NCBI GenBank assembly: GCA_900550545.1
Contig: URSS01000025.1
Coordinates: forward strand, 1 to 39,546
From: an uncultured Lachnobacterium sp.
GTDB taxonomy: Bacteria > Bacillota > Clostridia > Lachnospirales > Lachnospiraceae
DNA length: 39,546 bases
Direction: 5' to 3'
In this document: one piece after another, positions 1 through 8,105 of the stretch
Numbering within the stretch: position 1 is the stretch's first letter
Layout: each line of letters begins with the position of its first letter
Translations under genes and position numbers: made by a program
Notes under the pieces: generated by a model
Told to the model about the DNA's origin: nothing
Seen by the model: only the letters and a program-made list of their open reading frames with translations
The model's database searches: none

Positions 1-8
1 ACATGTAG

Positions 9-50
9 CGTCAGCCCATTTGCTGAAAGCAAATTATGCATGGGCTGATG
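9..50 (+). promoter_or_regulatory. Structured leader hairpin, copy 1 (before yqhQ)
   Basis: Two nested stems are visible. The outer stem pairs 9-19 with 40-50 (CGTCAGCCCAT with ATGGGCTGATG). The inner stem pairs TTTGC (19-23) with GCAAA (29-33) around a TGAAA loop, and a short bulge sits on the 3' side. It ends 9 nt before the GGAGG of yqhQ (60-64). Bases 1-32 match 23560-23591 with three differences, two of which keep the outer stem paired. A third, more diverged copy lies before malQ. I know of no named riboswitch with this form. It could modulate translation or mRNA processing. Confidence 0.7.
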
Positions 51-71
51 TTCAAGAGCGGAGGCAGAATT

Positions 72-1016
72 ATGAGATATTCCGGAGTTGGCGGACAGGC
101 CGTGATGGAAGGCGTAATGATGAAGAACAAGGATAAATACGCTGTGGCTGTCCGGAAGCCGAACCATGAAATTGAAGTGAAAGTATCAGATTACAAAAGC
201 GCGATTAAAAATGAGAAGCTGCGTAATCTGCCAATTGTGCGTGGAGTGGTGAATTTTATCGAATCTCTGTCTTTGGGAATGAAAACACTTATGTATTCGG
301 CATCTTTTTTTGAAGATGAGGAGGATACAGCAAAGAAAGAAAAACTTTCTCCGGAAGAAAAAAAGAAAATGGAAGAGAAAGAGAAAAAAGAAGAAAAACT
401 GCTGATGAGCGGAACAGTGGCGTTTTCGGTTGTTTTTGCGTTGCTTCTATTCTTTGCGCTTCCTTATTTTCTGTCTGGATTTTTTCACAAGGTGATTGCT
501 TCGGAGACTTTGATTGCTTTGATAGAGGGATTGATACGTCTGGTTATTTTTGTTGGCTACATAGCATTGATTTCCCTGACACCGGATATTAAGAGAACCT
601 TTATGTATCATGGTGCGGAGCACAAGTGCATTAATTGCATTGAGCATGGAATGGAACTGAATGTTGAAAATGTGAGAAAAAGTTCGCGTTTGCACAAACG
701 CTGTGGAACGAGCTTTTTACTCATTGTTATGCTTATTTCGATTGTTTTCTTTATGTTTATCCGGGTGGATTCAAAGATCCTTCAGTTACTGTTGCGTTTA
801 CTGCTTATTCCGGTGATTGCGGGCGTGTCGTATGAATTTATCAGACTTGCCGGCAGGTATGAGAACTGGTTTTTGAACATTTTCAGTAAACCGGGCATGT
901 GGATGCAAAGGTTGACAACAAAAGAACCCGATGATGAGATGATTGAAGTTGGAATTGCTTCTGTAGAAGCGGTATTTGACTGGAGAAGTTGGCAGAAGGA
1001 AGAAGAGAGTGTATGA
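72..1016 (+). CDS. yqhQ: DUF1385 family membrane protein (YqhQ-like)
   Basis: This 314-residue protein opens with the family signature GGQAVMEGVMM. It then has a very charged Lys/Glu segment (about residues 88-108) and four or so hydrophobic segments (about 113-135, 143-170, 208-230, 233-255). A conserved-looking HGAEHKCINC stretch with His and Cys residues lies between the membrane pairs. YqhQ has no firmly established biochemical role. The ATG at 72 is chosen over the one at 36 because GGAGG lies at 60-64 and because the family starts close to this point; the longer reading would also run through the hairpin. The stop overlaps the prmC start (ATGA), so the two are translationally coupled. 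In clostridia this gene usually sits between rpmE and prmC/prfA, so rpmE may lie just left of the window; that is inference. Confidence 0.9.
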   Translation: MRYSGVGGQAVMEGVMMKNKDKYAVAVRKPNHEIEVKVSDYKSAIKNEKLRNLPIVRGVVNFIESLSLGMKTLMYSASFFEDEEDTAKKEKLSPEEKKKMEEKEKKEEKLLMSGTVAFSVVFALLLFFALPYFLSGFFHKVIASETLIALIEGLIRLVIFVGYIALISLTPDIKRTFMYHGAEHKCINCIEHGMELNVENVRKSSRLHKRCGTSFLLIVMLISIVFFMFIRVDSKILQLLLRLLLIPVIAGVSYEFIRLAGRYENWFLNIFSKPGMWMQRLTTKEPDDEMIEVGIASVEAVFDWRSWQKEEESV

Positions 1017-1843
1017 CATACCGTCAGGCGATTGTATTAGGTGAAGAAGAATTAAAAAAAGCAGATATCGTTGATGCAAAGAATGATGCATGGCTTCTTA
1101 TGGCGATGGCATGTAAAATTGACCATACCTACTATTATATGCATATTGATGAGGAGATGACGGATGAGCAGATGAAAGAATTTGAAGTGCTCATCAAAAA
1201 GCGTGCGGAGCGCGTGCCACTTCAATATATTACAGGGGAGCAGGAGTTTATGGGACTGACCTTTCATGTAAACTCCAATGTACTGATACCGCGACAGGAC
1301 ACAGAGACACTGGTGGAAGAGGCTTTGAAAGTTATAAAACCGGGGATGCGAGTTCTTGATATGTGTACAGGATCTGGATGCGTGCTGATCAGCATTTTGA
1401 AATATGCGCATGATGTGGAAGGCTTTGGATATGATATTTCCAAACAGGCAATCAATGTTGCAAAAGAGAATGCCAAGCTGAATGATGTATATGCATTGTT
1501 TGAGCGAAGTGATTTGTTCGAGGATGTAATGGAAAGCGATATGGATGTGATTGTATCCAATCCTCCATATATTCCGAGTGAAGTTGTTACGACATTGATG
1601 CCGGAAGTGGTTGATTTTGAACCGCACGAGGCTTTGGACGGCAAAGAGGATGGACTCTATTTTTACCGAAAGATTATTGACCGTTGTAAAGAATTTTTAA
1701 AATCACAGGGGTACTTGCTTTTTGAAATCGGATATGATCAGGGAGAGGCGGTATCGTCGATGCTGCGTTGCGCAGGATTTGAAGAAGTGCGTGTGATCAA
1801 AGATCTTGCCAGAAATGATCGTGTTGTTATGGGACATTTGTAA
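1013..1843 (+). CDS. prmC: Peptide chain release factor N5-glutamine methyltransferase PrmC
   Basis: PrmC uses S-adenosylmethionine to methylate the glutamine of the GGQ motif in release factors, which raises termination efficiency. The 276-residue product has an N-terminal helical substrate domain and then a Rossmann methyltransferase fold. The SAM-binding loop is LDMCTGSGC (about residue 115), and the glutamine-binding NPPYIPS motif is near residue 183. The start is the ATG at 1013, inside the yqhQ stop (ATGA overlap), preceded by a purine-rich GAAGGAAGAAGAGAG. An in-frame upstream start at 989 lies within yqhQ and lacks a comparable site. Its likely substrate, release factor 1, is encoded immediately downstream, the usual arrangement in Firmicutes. 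Confidence 0.96.
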   Translation: MTYRQAIVLGEEELKKADIVDAKNDAWLLMAMACKIDHTYYYMHIDEEMTDEQMKEFEVLIKKRAERVPLQYITGEQEFMGLTFHVNSNVLIPRQDTETLVEEALKVIKPGMRVLDMCTGSGCVLISILKYAHDVEGFGYDISKQAINVAKENAKLNDVYALFERSDLFEDVMESDMDVIVSNPPYIPSEVVTTLMPEVVDFEPHEALDGKEDGLYFYRKIIDRCKEFLKSQGYLLFEIGYDQGEAVSSMLRCAGFEEVRVIKDLARNDRVVMGHL

Positions 1844-1900
1844 CGGAAACAAATGGCATGCAGTAAATAGAAATGAAGCAAAAGGAAAGGAAGAAGATTT

Positions 1901-2971
1901 ATGTTTGATAAATTAGAGGATTTACTTCATCATTATGAGGAACTTATGAATACACTGAGCGAGCCGGATGTAGCAAATGATCCAAACCGGTTCCGCAAAT
2001 TGATGAAAGAGCAGAGTGATCTGCAGCCAATCGTAGATGCTTACAAAGAATATAAACAGTGTAAACAGAATATTGAAGATTCTCTTGCGATGCTCAGTGA
2101 GGAATCTGACGAAGAGATGCGTGAGCTTGCTAAGGAAGAATTGAACGAATCCAAAGCGCGTCTTGCGGAACTTGAGGATGAATTGAAGATTCTGCTTCTT
2201 CCGAAGGATCCGAACGATGATAAGAACGTTATTGTTGAGATTCGCGCAGGAGCCGGAGGAGAAGAGGCAGCATTGTTTGCAGCTGAAATTTATCGTATGT
2301 ATGTACATTACGCAGAGAGCAGACGTTGGAAAGTGGAAACACTTGAGGCGGATGAGACAGGTATTGGTGGTATGAAGTCGGTTGACTTTATGGTTACAGG
2401 AGCTGGCGCATATTCTGTGTTGAAGTATGAATCCGGTGTTCACCGTGTACAGCGTGTGCCGGAGACGGAATCGCAGGGCAGAATCCAGACATCTACCTGT
2501 ACGGTAGCGGTAATGCCGGAGGCAGAAGATGTGGATGTGCATATTGATGAAAAGGATATTCGTATTGACGTAATGAGAGCTTCCGGAAATGGTGGACAGT
2601 GTGTCAACACGACGGACTCTGCAGTTCGACTTACACATTATCCAACCGGAATTGTAATTTACAGTCAGACGGAAAAATCACAGATTCAGAATAAGGAAAA
2701 GGCATTTGCACTTTTGAGATCGAAGTTATATGATTTAGAGTTACAGAAAAAGCAGGATGCAGAATCAGCAGCACGTCTGAGTCAGATTGGTACAGGTGAT
2801 CGTTCCGAAAAGATTCGTACTTACAATTTCCCACAGGGACGTGTAACGGATCACAGAATCAATCTTACACTGTACAAGCTGGATAAAATCCTTAACGGTG
2901 ATATTCAGGAAATCATTGATGCATGTATCGCTGCAGACCAGGCGAAAAAACTTGCAAATATGAACGAGTAA
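1901..2971 (+). CDS. prfA: Peptide chain release factor 1 (RF1)
   Basis: RF1 reads UAA and UAG stop codons and triggers peptide release on the ribosome. The 356-residue length is normal for the family. The stop-codon recognition tripeptide of the PxT type is PET (residues 187-189, within RVPETESQGRI), which marks RF1 rather than RF2. The catalytic GGQ is at residues 231-233 (SGNGGQCVNTTDSAVR). An AAAGGAAAGGAAGAAG site precedes the ATG. The gene follows prmC by 57 nt and closes the transcription unit at a strong hairpin terminator. Confidence 0.98.
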   Translation: MFDKLEDLLHHYEELMNTLSEPDVANDPNRFRKLMKEQSDLQPIVDAYKEYKQCKQNIEDSLAMLSEESDEEMRELAKEELNESKARLAELEDELKILLLPKDPNDDKNVIVEIRAGAGGEEAALFAAEIYRMYVHYAESRRWKVETLEADETGIGGMKSVDFMVTGAGAYSVLKYESGVHRVQRVPETESQGRIQTSTCTVAVMPEAEDVDVHIDEKDIRIDVMRASGNGGQCVNTTDSAVRLTHYPTGIVIYSQTEKSQIQNKEKAFALLRSKLYDLELQKKQDAESAARLSQIGTGDRSEKIRTYNFPQGRVTDHRINLTLYKLDKILNGDIQEIIDACIAADQAKKLANMNE

Positions 2972-2997
2972 AACAGTAAATGAACAAAATGCGAAAG

Positions 2998-3038
2998 GAA
3001 GGAAGTTTCTTACATATGGGAAACATTCCTTCTTTTTT
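2998..3038 (+). terminator. Rho-independent terminator after prfA
   Basis: GAAGGAAGTTTC (2998-3009) pairs with GAAAC-A-TTCCTTC (3020-3032) with one bulged A, followed by a run of T. It sits 27 nt past the prfA stop and ends the yqhQ-prmC-prfA unit. Confidence 0.85.
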
Positions 3039-3127
3039 CGTTTGCATTTTTGAGGTATATGGAATAGAAACTTGTACCATGTCATATAATAAACAGAATA
3101 TGGATTGAGTTGTGTTATCGATAAAAT

Positions 3128-4396
3128 ATGAAAAAATTATATCCAGGTGAACAAGGTGTATTTGTTCAATATTTGCAATTGGCGTTGCAACGAGCAGGAG
3201 CATCGATAGTTATCGATGGAATATTTGGCAAAAATACATGCAGTGCTGTTGAAGAATTTACAGGGAAATCAGGCAGTTGTACGGTGGATGATGATACATG
3301 GAAATTATTACTTCCATATCTGAAAGGATATACCACACATCTTGTGGAAAAAGGTGACAGTATTTATAGTATTGCAAAAAAGTATGGAACTACGGAACAG
3401 ATCGTTTTGCATGCGAATCCAAATGCAGAAAGTACCAATTTGCATATTGGAACGTTGCTTATTATACCGTTTGATTTTGAACTTGTGTCGGATAACGTTT
3501 TGTACACATCTTTTCTGGTAGAATGGATTGTGGATGGTTTACAGGCGAGGTATCCCTATTTGAAAACGGGCAGCCTTGGAAGAAGCGTAATGGGTAGTAA
3601 ATTATTATATTTAAATTTGGGAAACGGAGATATGGAAATCTGTTATAACGCGTCATTCCATGCGAACGAGAGTATTACAACACCGGTATTATTAAAATTT
3701 GCAGAGCAGCTTATGCAAAATTATGAGAATGAAGAAGAAATACAAAACGTGAATGTGCAACATTTATTTGAAGAATTTAATCTATATTTAATACCAATGG
3801 TAAACCCGGATGGGGTGGATCTCGTAAATGGAGCTTTGGATCAGGGGGATTTTTACAGAGAGGCAATTCGTATTGCAAGTGTGTATCCGGACATTCCTTT
3901 TCCAAATGGATGGAAGGCAAACATTCGAGGCGTAGATTTGAATCTTCAGTTTCCAGCAGGATGGAATATGGCAAAACAAATAAAATATAATCAAGGTTAT
4001 ACTAAACCGGCACCGAGAGACTATGTTGGAGCCACGCCACTCAGTGAACCGGAGAGTATTGCAATGTATAATTTTACGAGAACACATGAGTTCCAACTGA
4101 TTCTTGCGTATCATACACAGGGGAAAGTTATTTATTGGAGATATTTGGATTACAATCCTGTTAATTCACACGAGATTGGAAAATATTTTTCGGAAGTAAG
4201 TGGTTATCGTCTGGAGGAGACACCTTCAGCATCCGGTTATGCAGGGTATAAGGATTGGTTTATTTTGGAATATGATAAGCCGGGATATACAATTGAAGCC
4301 GGACTTGGTACCAATCCATTGCCGATGTCTCAGTTCGAAAAAATATATCGTGATAATATTGGAATTCTCCTTGGAGGAATGACGGAACTGGAATAA
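3128..4396 (+). CDS. Peptidoglycan-binding/LysM M14 family metallopeptidase
   Basis: This 422-residue protein has three modules: an N-terminal peptidoglycan-binding helical domain (about 1-60), a LysM domain (about 70-116, YSIAKKYGTTEQIVLHANPN) and an M14 zinc carboxypeptidase domain (about 120-420). The zinc ligands HxxE are visible as H178 and E181 (FHANES), with the third ligand at H329 (AYHTQG). The catalytic Glu is E390 (YTIEAG). Relatives such as Bacillus YqgT and LytFM-like enzymes are gamma-D-glutamyl-diamino acid endopeptidases acting on muropeptides, so the likely role is cell-wall turnover, perhaps during sporulation or spore germination. There is no classical signal peptide, so export or release is unexplained. 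A TATAAT box is present at 3085-3090 but no good -35. The Shine-Dalgarno is weak. Confidence 0.88.
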   Translation: MKKLYPGEQGVFVQYLQLALQRAGASIVIDGIFGKNTCSAVEEFTGKSGSCTVDDDTWKLLLPYLKGYTTHLVEKGDSIYSIAKKYGTTEQIVLHANPNAESTNLHIGTLLIIPFDFELVSDNVLYTSFLVEWIVDGLQARYPYLKTGSLGRSVMGSKLLYLNLGNGDMEICYNASFHANESITTPVLLKFAEQLMQNYENEEEIQNVNVQHLFEEFNLYLIPMVNPDGVDLVNGALDQGDFYREAIRIASVYPDIPFPNGWKANIRGVDLNLQFPAGWNMAKQIKYNQGYTKPAPRDYVGATPLSEPESIAMYNFTRTHEFQLILAYHTQGKVIYWRYLDYNPVNSHEIGKYFSEVSGYRLEETPSASGYAGYKDWFILEYDKPGYTIEAGLGTNPLPMSQFEKIYRDNIGILLGGMTELE

Positions 4397-4402
4397 ATTA
4401 GA

Positions 4403-4431
4403 TTGTGAAATTATAATGGGTGTTTTATAAT
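4403..4431 (+). promoter_or_regulatory. Sigma-A-type promoter for the ferredoxin-ASKHA gene
   Basis: TTGTGA (4403-4408) and TATAAT (4426-4431) are separated by exactly 17 nt, just past the stop of the M14 gene. Transcription would start near 4438, about 65 nt before the ATG at 4502. Confidence 0.65.
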
Positions 4432-4501
4432 GAAGAGACATAATGATTCAGAATCACACGGGATAGTTGCGAAGGGAAAGTAAAAAGGAAAATTGGAAAC
4501 T

Positions 4502-6004
4502 ATGCAGATAAAGGTAATCGAGGGCAATAAACAATATGAAATTTCAGCAAGAGATACACAGACAGTTCTTGAGGTACTTCGGGAACAGAAAATCACATCG
4601 GTAGCTGCACCTTGCAATGGACAGGGAAAATGTAAAAAATGTCTTGTGAACATAAATGGTGAGGAACGTCTGGCTTGTACAACGAAAGTTGCAGAAGGAA
4701 TGGTTGTACGACTTTCGGAGCAGCAGAATGCAAAAATATCGGAAAACGGAGAGGGATATATTTATCCGCCGGATGGAGTCGAAGGATATGCAGTTGCGTG
4801 TGATATAGGAACTACGACAATTGTTTGTCATTTATTGAATATGAGAACTGGAGAACGAATAGGAACAGTTAGTAAGAAAAATGCGCAGGGCGTTTATGGG
4901 GCAGATGTTGTGTCTCGTATTCAGGCGGCATCGTCAGGCCGGCTTTGTGAATTGCAGAAGCTTGTAGTGCGTCAGCTGGAACAAATGATCATTCAATTAT
5001 GTCAAAAAGCGAAGGTCTTTCTTCCTATTATATATATGTCCGTGGCAGGAAACACCGTGATGTGTCATTTGCTGGTGGGTTTGTCGCCAGAGAAAATAGG
5101 CGTGGCACCTTTTGCACCGGATGAATTATTTGGAAAAGAATATTCAGGAGCAGAATTGGGAATTCGAATTTGCAAAAATATTTATCTGTTTCCGTGTGCG
5201 GCGGGATATGTAGGAGGAGATGTGACAGCAGATTTGTTGGCTACTATGAAAGGGCATGAGGATGAGGAAACCCTGCTGCTGGATATTGGAACTAATGGAG
5301 AAATGGTTCTTGGAACAGAACAGGGCTATGTATGCTGCGCAGCCGCTGCGGGTCCTGCGTTTGAAGGCGCGGAAATCGTGATGGGAATGCCGGCAACACA
5401 AAAGGCAATTTCACATGTTAAATTAGAACAAAATAAAATCAAGGTTGAAATAATAGACGGAGAACAAGAAGCGGAAGGAATTTGTGGTTCGGGACTTCTT
5501 GATGCGGTAGCGGTCTTTTTGCAGAGCGGACTTATGGATGAGACGGGAATGTTGCTGGAAGCAGATGAGGTGCCGGAAGAATTTCGAGGATATACAGGCT
5601 TCTACAAAGGGGAAAATTGTGTTTGGCTTACCGGGAAAATTTGTGTGACACAGACGGATATCAGAAATATTCAATTGGCGAAAGCTGCTATTGCAGCGGG
5701 AATACAGATTTTATTAAATGAAAAGAAAATAAAATATAAAGATGTGAAACGCTTGATTTTAGCAGGTGGTTTCGGGACTTATTTAAACAAAGAAAGCGCA
5801 GCGAGAATTGGATTGATTCCAAGAGAACTTCTTTCGGTGACGCAGGCAGTTGGAAATGCGGCTGGTGAAGGTGCCATATCAGCTGCAATATCAAAAGAAG
5901 CCAGAGAACAGGCAAAAAAGATCCAGGAGCATATGCACTATATTGAACTGTCTATGCATCCAAAATTTTCAGATGCATATATGGATTTAATGTACTTTGA
6001 ATAA
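4502..6004 (+). CDS. Ferredoxin-ASKHA (DUF4445) protein, RACo/RamA-like corrinoid activator
   Basis: The 500-residue protein begins with a plant-type [2Fe-2S] ferredoxin domain. Its ligands are visible as C38, C44, C47 and C59 (APCNGQGKCKKC, then LAC). An actin-like ASKHA ATPase region follows, with DIGTTTIVCHLL, VAGNTVMCHLLVG, LDIGTNGEMVLG, GICGSGLLDAVA and LAGGFGTYLN. Characterised members (RACo, RamA and O-demethylase activators) use ATP to drive reduction of inactive Co(II) corrinoid proteins back to Co(I). That suggests methyl-group transfer metabolism here, but no corrinoid protein or methyltransferase is encoded in this window, so the partner is elsewhere. An alternative TTG start at 4493 lies only 2 nt past the nearest purine-rich site, so the ATG is preferred. 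Confidence 0.85.
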   Translation: MQIKVIEGNKQYEISARDTQTVLEVLREQKITSVAAPCNGQGKCKKCLVNINGEERLACTTKVAEGMVVRLSEQQNAKISENGEGYIYPPDGVEGYAVACDIGTTTIVCHLLNMRTGERIGTVSKKNAQGVYGADVVSRIQAASSGRLCELQKLVVRQLEQMIIQLCQKAKVFLPIIYMSVAGNTVMCHLLVGLSPEKIGVAPFAPDELFGKEYSGAELGIRICKNIYLFPCAAGYVGGDVTADLLATMKGHEDEETLLLDIGTNGEMVLGTEQGYVCCAAAAGPAFEGAEIVMGMPATQKAISHVKLEQNKIKVEIIDGEQEAEGICGSGLLDAVAVFLQSGLMDETGMLLEADEVPEEFRGYTGFYKGENCVWLTGKICVTQTDIRNIQLAKAAIAAGIQILLNEKKIKYKDVKRLILAGGFGTYLNKESAARIGLIPRELLSVTQAVGNAAGEGAISAAISKEAREQAKKIQEHMHYIELSMHPKFSDAYMDLMYFE

Positions 6005-6037
6005 AAGAAGTAATTCAGAAAAACATTACAAGAAAAA

Positions 6038-6076
6038 CAGGGAGCAGCTTAGAACATCAGCCGCTTCCTGTTTTTT
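6038..6076. terminator. Bidirectional terminator between the ASKHA gene and the small membrane gene
   Basis: CAGGGAGC (6038-6045) pairs with GCTTCCTG (6063-6070) with one G-U. It is followed by six T on the plus strand and by AAAAA (TTTTT on the minus strand) at 6033-6037. It can end transcription from both convergent genes. The last codons of the minus-strand gene run into it. Confidence 0.8.
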
Positions 6077-6201
6077 AATAATCTTGCTCCATTTACAATT
6101 AAGAGGACACCGGATACGATTCCTGTGATTAAAATGCAAATTCCAATCGCGAGAGTTCCAGCTCCGGTATTCCCCATAGTTTTATATATTTTTTCACTCA
6201 T
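6049..6201 (-). CDS. Small single-pass membrane protein, 50 residues
   Basis: Reading the minus strand from an ATG at 6201-6199 gives a 50-residue product that begins MSEKIYKTMGNTGAGT. It continues with one long hydrophobic helix (LAIGICILITGIVSGVLLIV, about residues 17-36) and ends in a basic tail (ARLLKNRKRLMF). The TAA stop is at 6051-6049. A good Shine-Dalgarno, GGAGGT, lies 6 nt upstream. Short proteins with this YKTMGNTG-AG-LAIGI pattern recur in Lachnospiraceae, to my recollection, but I know no function. Predicted topology is an outer or cytoplasmic N-terminus with a cytoplasmic basic tail. Its 3' end forms half of the shared terminator hairpin. It is divergent from degV, with a TATAAT box at 6241-6236 on the minus strand. 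Confidence 0.85.
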   Translation of the reverse strand: MSEKIYKTMGNTGAGTLAIGICILITGIVSGVLLIVNGARLLKNRKRLMF

Positions 6202-6248
6202 AGCATACCTCCGATGAAACGTAAATTTTAAGATTATTATAACATATG

Positions 6249-6277
6249 TTGTATTGCTATTCTATTGTTTTTATACT
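6249..6277 (+). promoter_or_regulatory. Promoter of the degV-uppP-PPTase-greA-metF unit
   Basis: TTGTAT (6249-6254) and TATACT (6272-6277) are spaced 17 nt apart, giving a start near 6284. The -10 box of the divergent small membrane gene (minus strand, 6236-6241) lies only a few bases upstream, so the two promoters are nested back to back. A near-palindrome GAATGATTC follows at the predicted start and could be an operator, though this is weak. Confidence 0.65.
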
Positions 6278-6327
6278 AAAATTAGAATGATTCTCATAGA
6301 GATACAATAGAGTATAAGGAGACTTGG

Positions 6328-7215
6328 ATGAAAGACTTTATTTTGAGCTGCAGTTCGACTGCAGATTTGACAAAAGAACATTTTATGAAAAGGGATATTT
6401 CATACATATGTTTTCATTTTGAACTGGACGGAAAACAGTACATGGATGATTTGGGAGAGTCAGTCCCATTTGATCAGTTTTATCAGGCAATGACAGATGG
6501 AGCAGATACAAAAACATCACAAATTAATGCAGATGAATTCTGCGAATATTTTGAAGGATTTTTGAAAGAAGGAAAAGATATTTTGCATCTGACACTTTCT
6601 TCTGGTATTTCAGGTGTGATTAATTCTGCAAAAATTGCACAGGCTATGATGCAGGAAAAATATCCGGATCGAAAGATTTATATTATTGATTCGCTGGCTG
6701 CATCTTCCGGATATGGATTGCTTATGGATAAACTCGCAGATTTGAGAGATGAGGGGAAATCGATTGATGAAGTATATGCGTGGGCAGAGGAACACAAGAA
6801 GGAAGTACAGCATTGGTTTTTTACAAGTGATTTGACCTTCTTTATTAAGGGAGGTCGTGTTTCAAAGACTGCTGGTTTTATTGGCGGAGTTATGAATATT
6901 TGTCCGTTGCTTAATGTGGATTTTGAAGGAAAACTGATTCCGAGACAAAAGGTGCGCACAAAGAAAAAAGTGATACAGGCGATTGTCGGAAAAATGGAAG
7001 AAAATGCAAAGGATGGTTTGGATTATAATGGAAAATGTTATATTTCACAGTCTGCCTGCATGGAAGATGCGCAGGCAGTTGCCAAACTTGTCGAAGAGAA
7101 GTTCCCAAAATTAAATGGAAAGGTAGAAATCTATTCTATCGGAACAACCATTGGCAGTCACACGGGTCCTGGAACCGTAGCATTGTTCTTCTGGGGCAAA
7201 GAAAGAATTAATTAA
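6328..7215 (+). CDS. DegV family fatty-acid-binding protein
   Basis: The 295-residue product matches the DegV fold. The N-terminal lobe has CSSTADL near the start and SGISGVINSA (about residue 92). The central region has FFIKGGRVSKTAGFIGG (about 171-187), and the C-terminal lobe ends with SIGTTIGSHTGPGTVALFFWG. DegV proteins bind a long-chain fatty acid; in several Firmicutes they act as FakB, the carrier that presents exogenous fatty acids to the kinase FakA. No fakA-like gene is nearby, so a FakB role is inference. An AAGGAG site precedes the ATG. The gene is first in a run of five co-directional genes. Confidence 0.92.
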   Translation: MKDFILSCSSTADLTKEHFMKRDISYICFHFELDGKQYMDDLGESVPFDQFYQAMTDGADTKTSQINADEFCEYFEGFLKEGKDILHLTLSSGISGVINSAKIAQAMMQEKYPDRKIYIIDSLAASSGYGLLMDKLADLRDEGKSIDEVYAWAEEHKKEVQHWFFTSDLTFFIKGGRVSKTAGFIGGVMNICPLLNVDFEGKLIPRQKVRTKKKVIQAIVGKMEENAKDGLDYNGKCYISQSACMEDAQAVAKLVEEKFPKLNGKVEIYSIGTTIGSHTGPGTVALFFWGKERIN

Positions 7216-7238
7216 TAAAATTAAAGAGGAATTAAATA

Positions 7239-8105
7239 ATGGAAATTATAGAAATATTAAAAGCTGTTTTGTTTGGCATCGTTGAGGGTATTACTGAGTG
7301 GCTTCCAATCAGTAGTACAGGACACATGATTCTGTTGAATGAGATTATGCCCTTAAAAGTAAGCGATGAATTTTATAGTATGTTTGAAGTGGTCATACAG
7401 CTTGGGGCAATCATGGCAGTTGTTATTTTGTTCTGGAGCCAGATCTGGCCGTTTGGAAAGAAAAATAATAATGAACCTTTAACAAAAAATGGAATCGGCG
7501 CATGGATTAAAACAGATATTTTTAAATTATGGTTTCATATATTAGTATCTGTGGTTCCGGCAGCAATTATCGGGATTTTGTTTGATGAAACGTTTGAACG
7601 TTTGTTTTATAACTATACGACTGTTGCAATTATGTTAATTTTGTTTGGTGTTGCGTTTATTGTGGTTGAGACACGCCATAAAGGAAAAAATGCAAAGATT
7701 AATGTACTTGCAGACATCGGCTATGATACAGCAATTTTGATTGGATTGTTTCAGGTGATTGCGGCGGTATTTCCGGGAACCTCACGTTCTGGAGCGACGA
7801 TTGTCGGAGCGTTATTGATTGGCGTTTCGAGAACGGTTGCAGCTGAATATACATTCTTCCTTGCAATTCCGGTTATGTTCGGAGCCAGCCTTTTGAAAAT
7901 CTGGCGTTTTGGTTTGCAGTTCTCATTGGATGAGGCAATTATCTTGATTGTAGGTATGGTCGTTGCATTTGTTGTATCTCTTATTGTGATTCAATTTTTG
8001 ATGGGATACATTAAGAAACATGATTTTAAAGTCTTTGGATGGTATCGAATTGTACTTGGTGCGATTGTGTTGATCTACGGAATATTGGGTGCCACTCATG
8101 GTTAA
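7239..8105 (+). CDS. uppP: Undecaprenyl-diphosphatase UppP (BacA family)
   Basis: This integral membrane enzyme dephosphorylates undecaprenyl pyrophosphate to recycle the lipid carrier for peptidoglycan and other wall polymers; overproduction gives bacitracin resistance in other species. The 288-residue protein has about eight hydrophobic segments. The signature EGITEWLPISSTGH (residues 16-29, including E16 and E20) and the second signature PGTSRSGATI (about residues 178-187) carry the catalytic residues. It follows degV by 23 nt, and its stop overlaps the start of the next gene. Confidence 0.96.
   Translation: MEIIEILKAVLFGIVEGITEWLPISSTGHMILLNEIMPLKVSDEFYSMFEVVIQLGAIMAVVILFWSQIWPFGKKNNNEPLTKNGIGAWIKTDIFKLWFHILVSVVPAAIIGILFDETFERLFYNYTTVAIMLILFGVAFIVVETRHKGKNAKINVLADIGYDTAILIGLFQVIAAVFPGTSRSGATIVGALLIGVSRTVAAEYTFFLAIPVMFGASLLKIWRFGLQFSLDEAIILIVGMVVAFVVSLIVIQFLMGYIKKHDFKVFGWYRIVLGAIVLIYGILGATHG

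Noticed and set aside
9..50. Resemblance of GGGCTGATG and nearby TGAAA to part of the fluoride (crcB) riboswitch
   Set aside because: The conserved first stem and pseudoknot partner are absent, copy 3 lacks the GGGC, and the genes are not fluoride exporters.
4430..4483. A 17-codon frame (MKRHNDSESHGIVAKGK) before the ASKHA gene
   Set aside because: Its ATG overlaps the -10 box and lies upstream of the predicted transcription start, and the ribosome site is poor.
6283..6296. A GAATGATTC near-palindrome resembling a Fur-type operator before degV
   Set aside because: It is too short and imperfect, and none of the following genes is iron-related.
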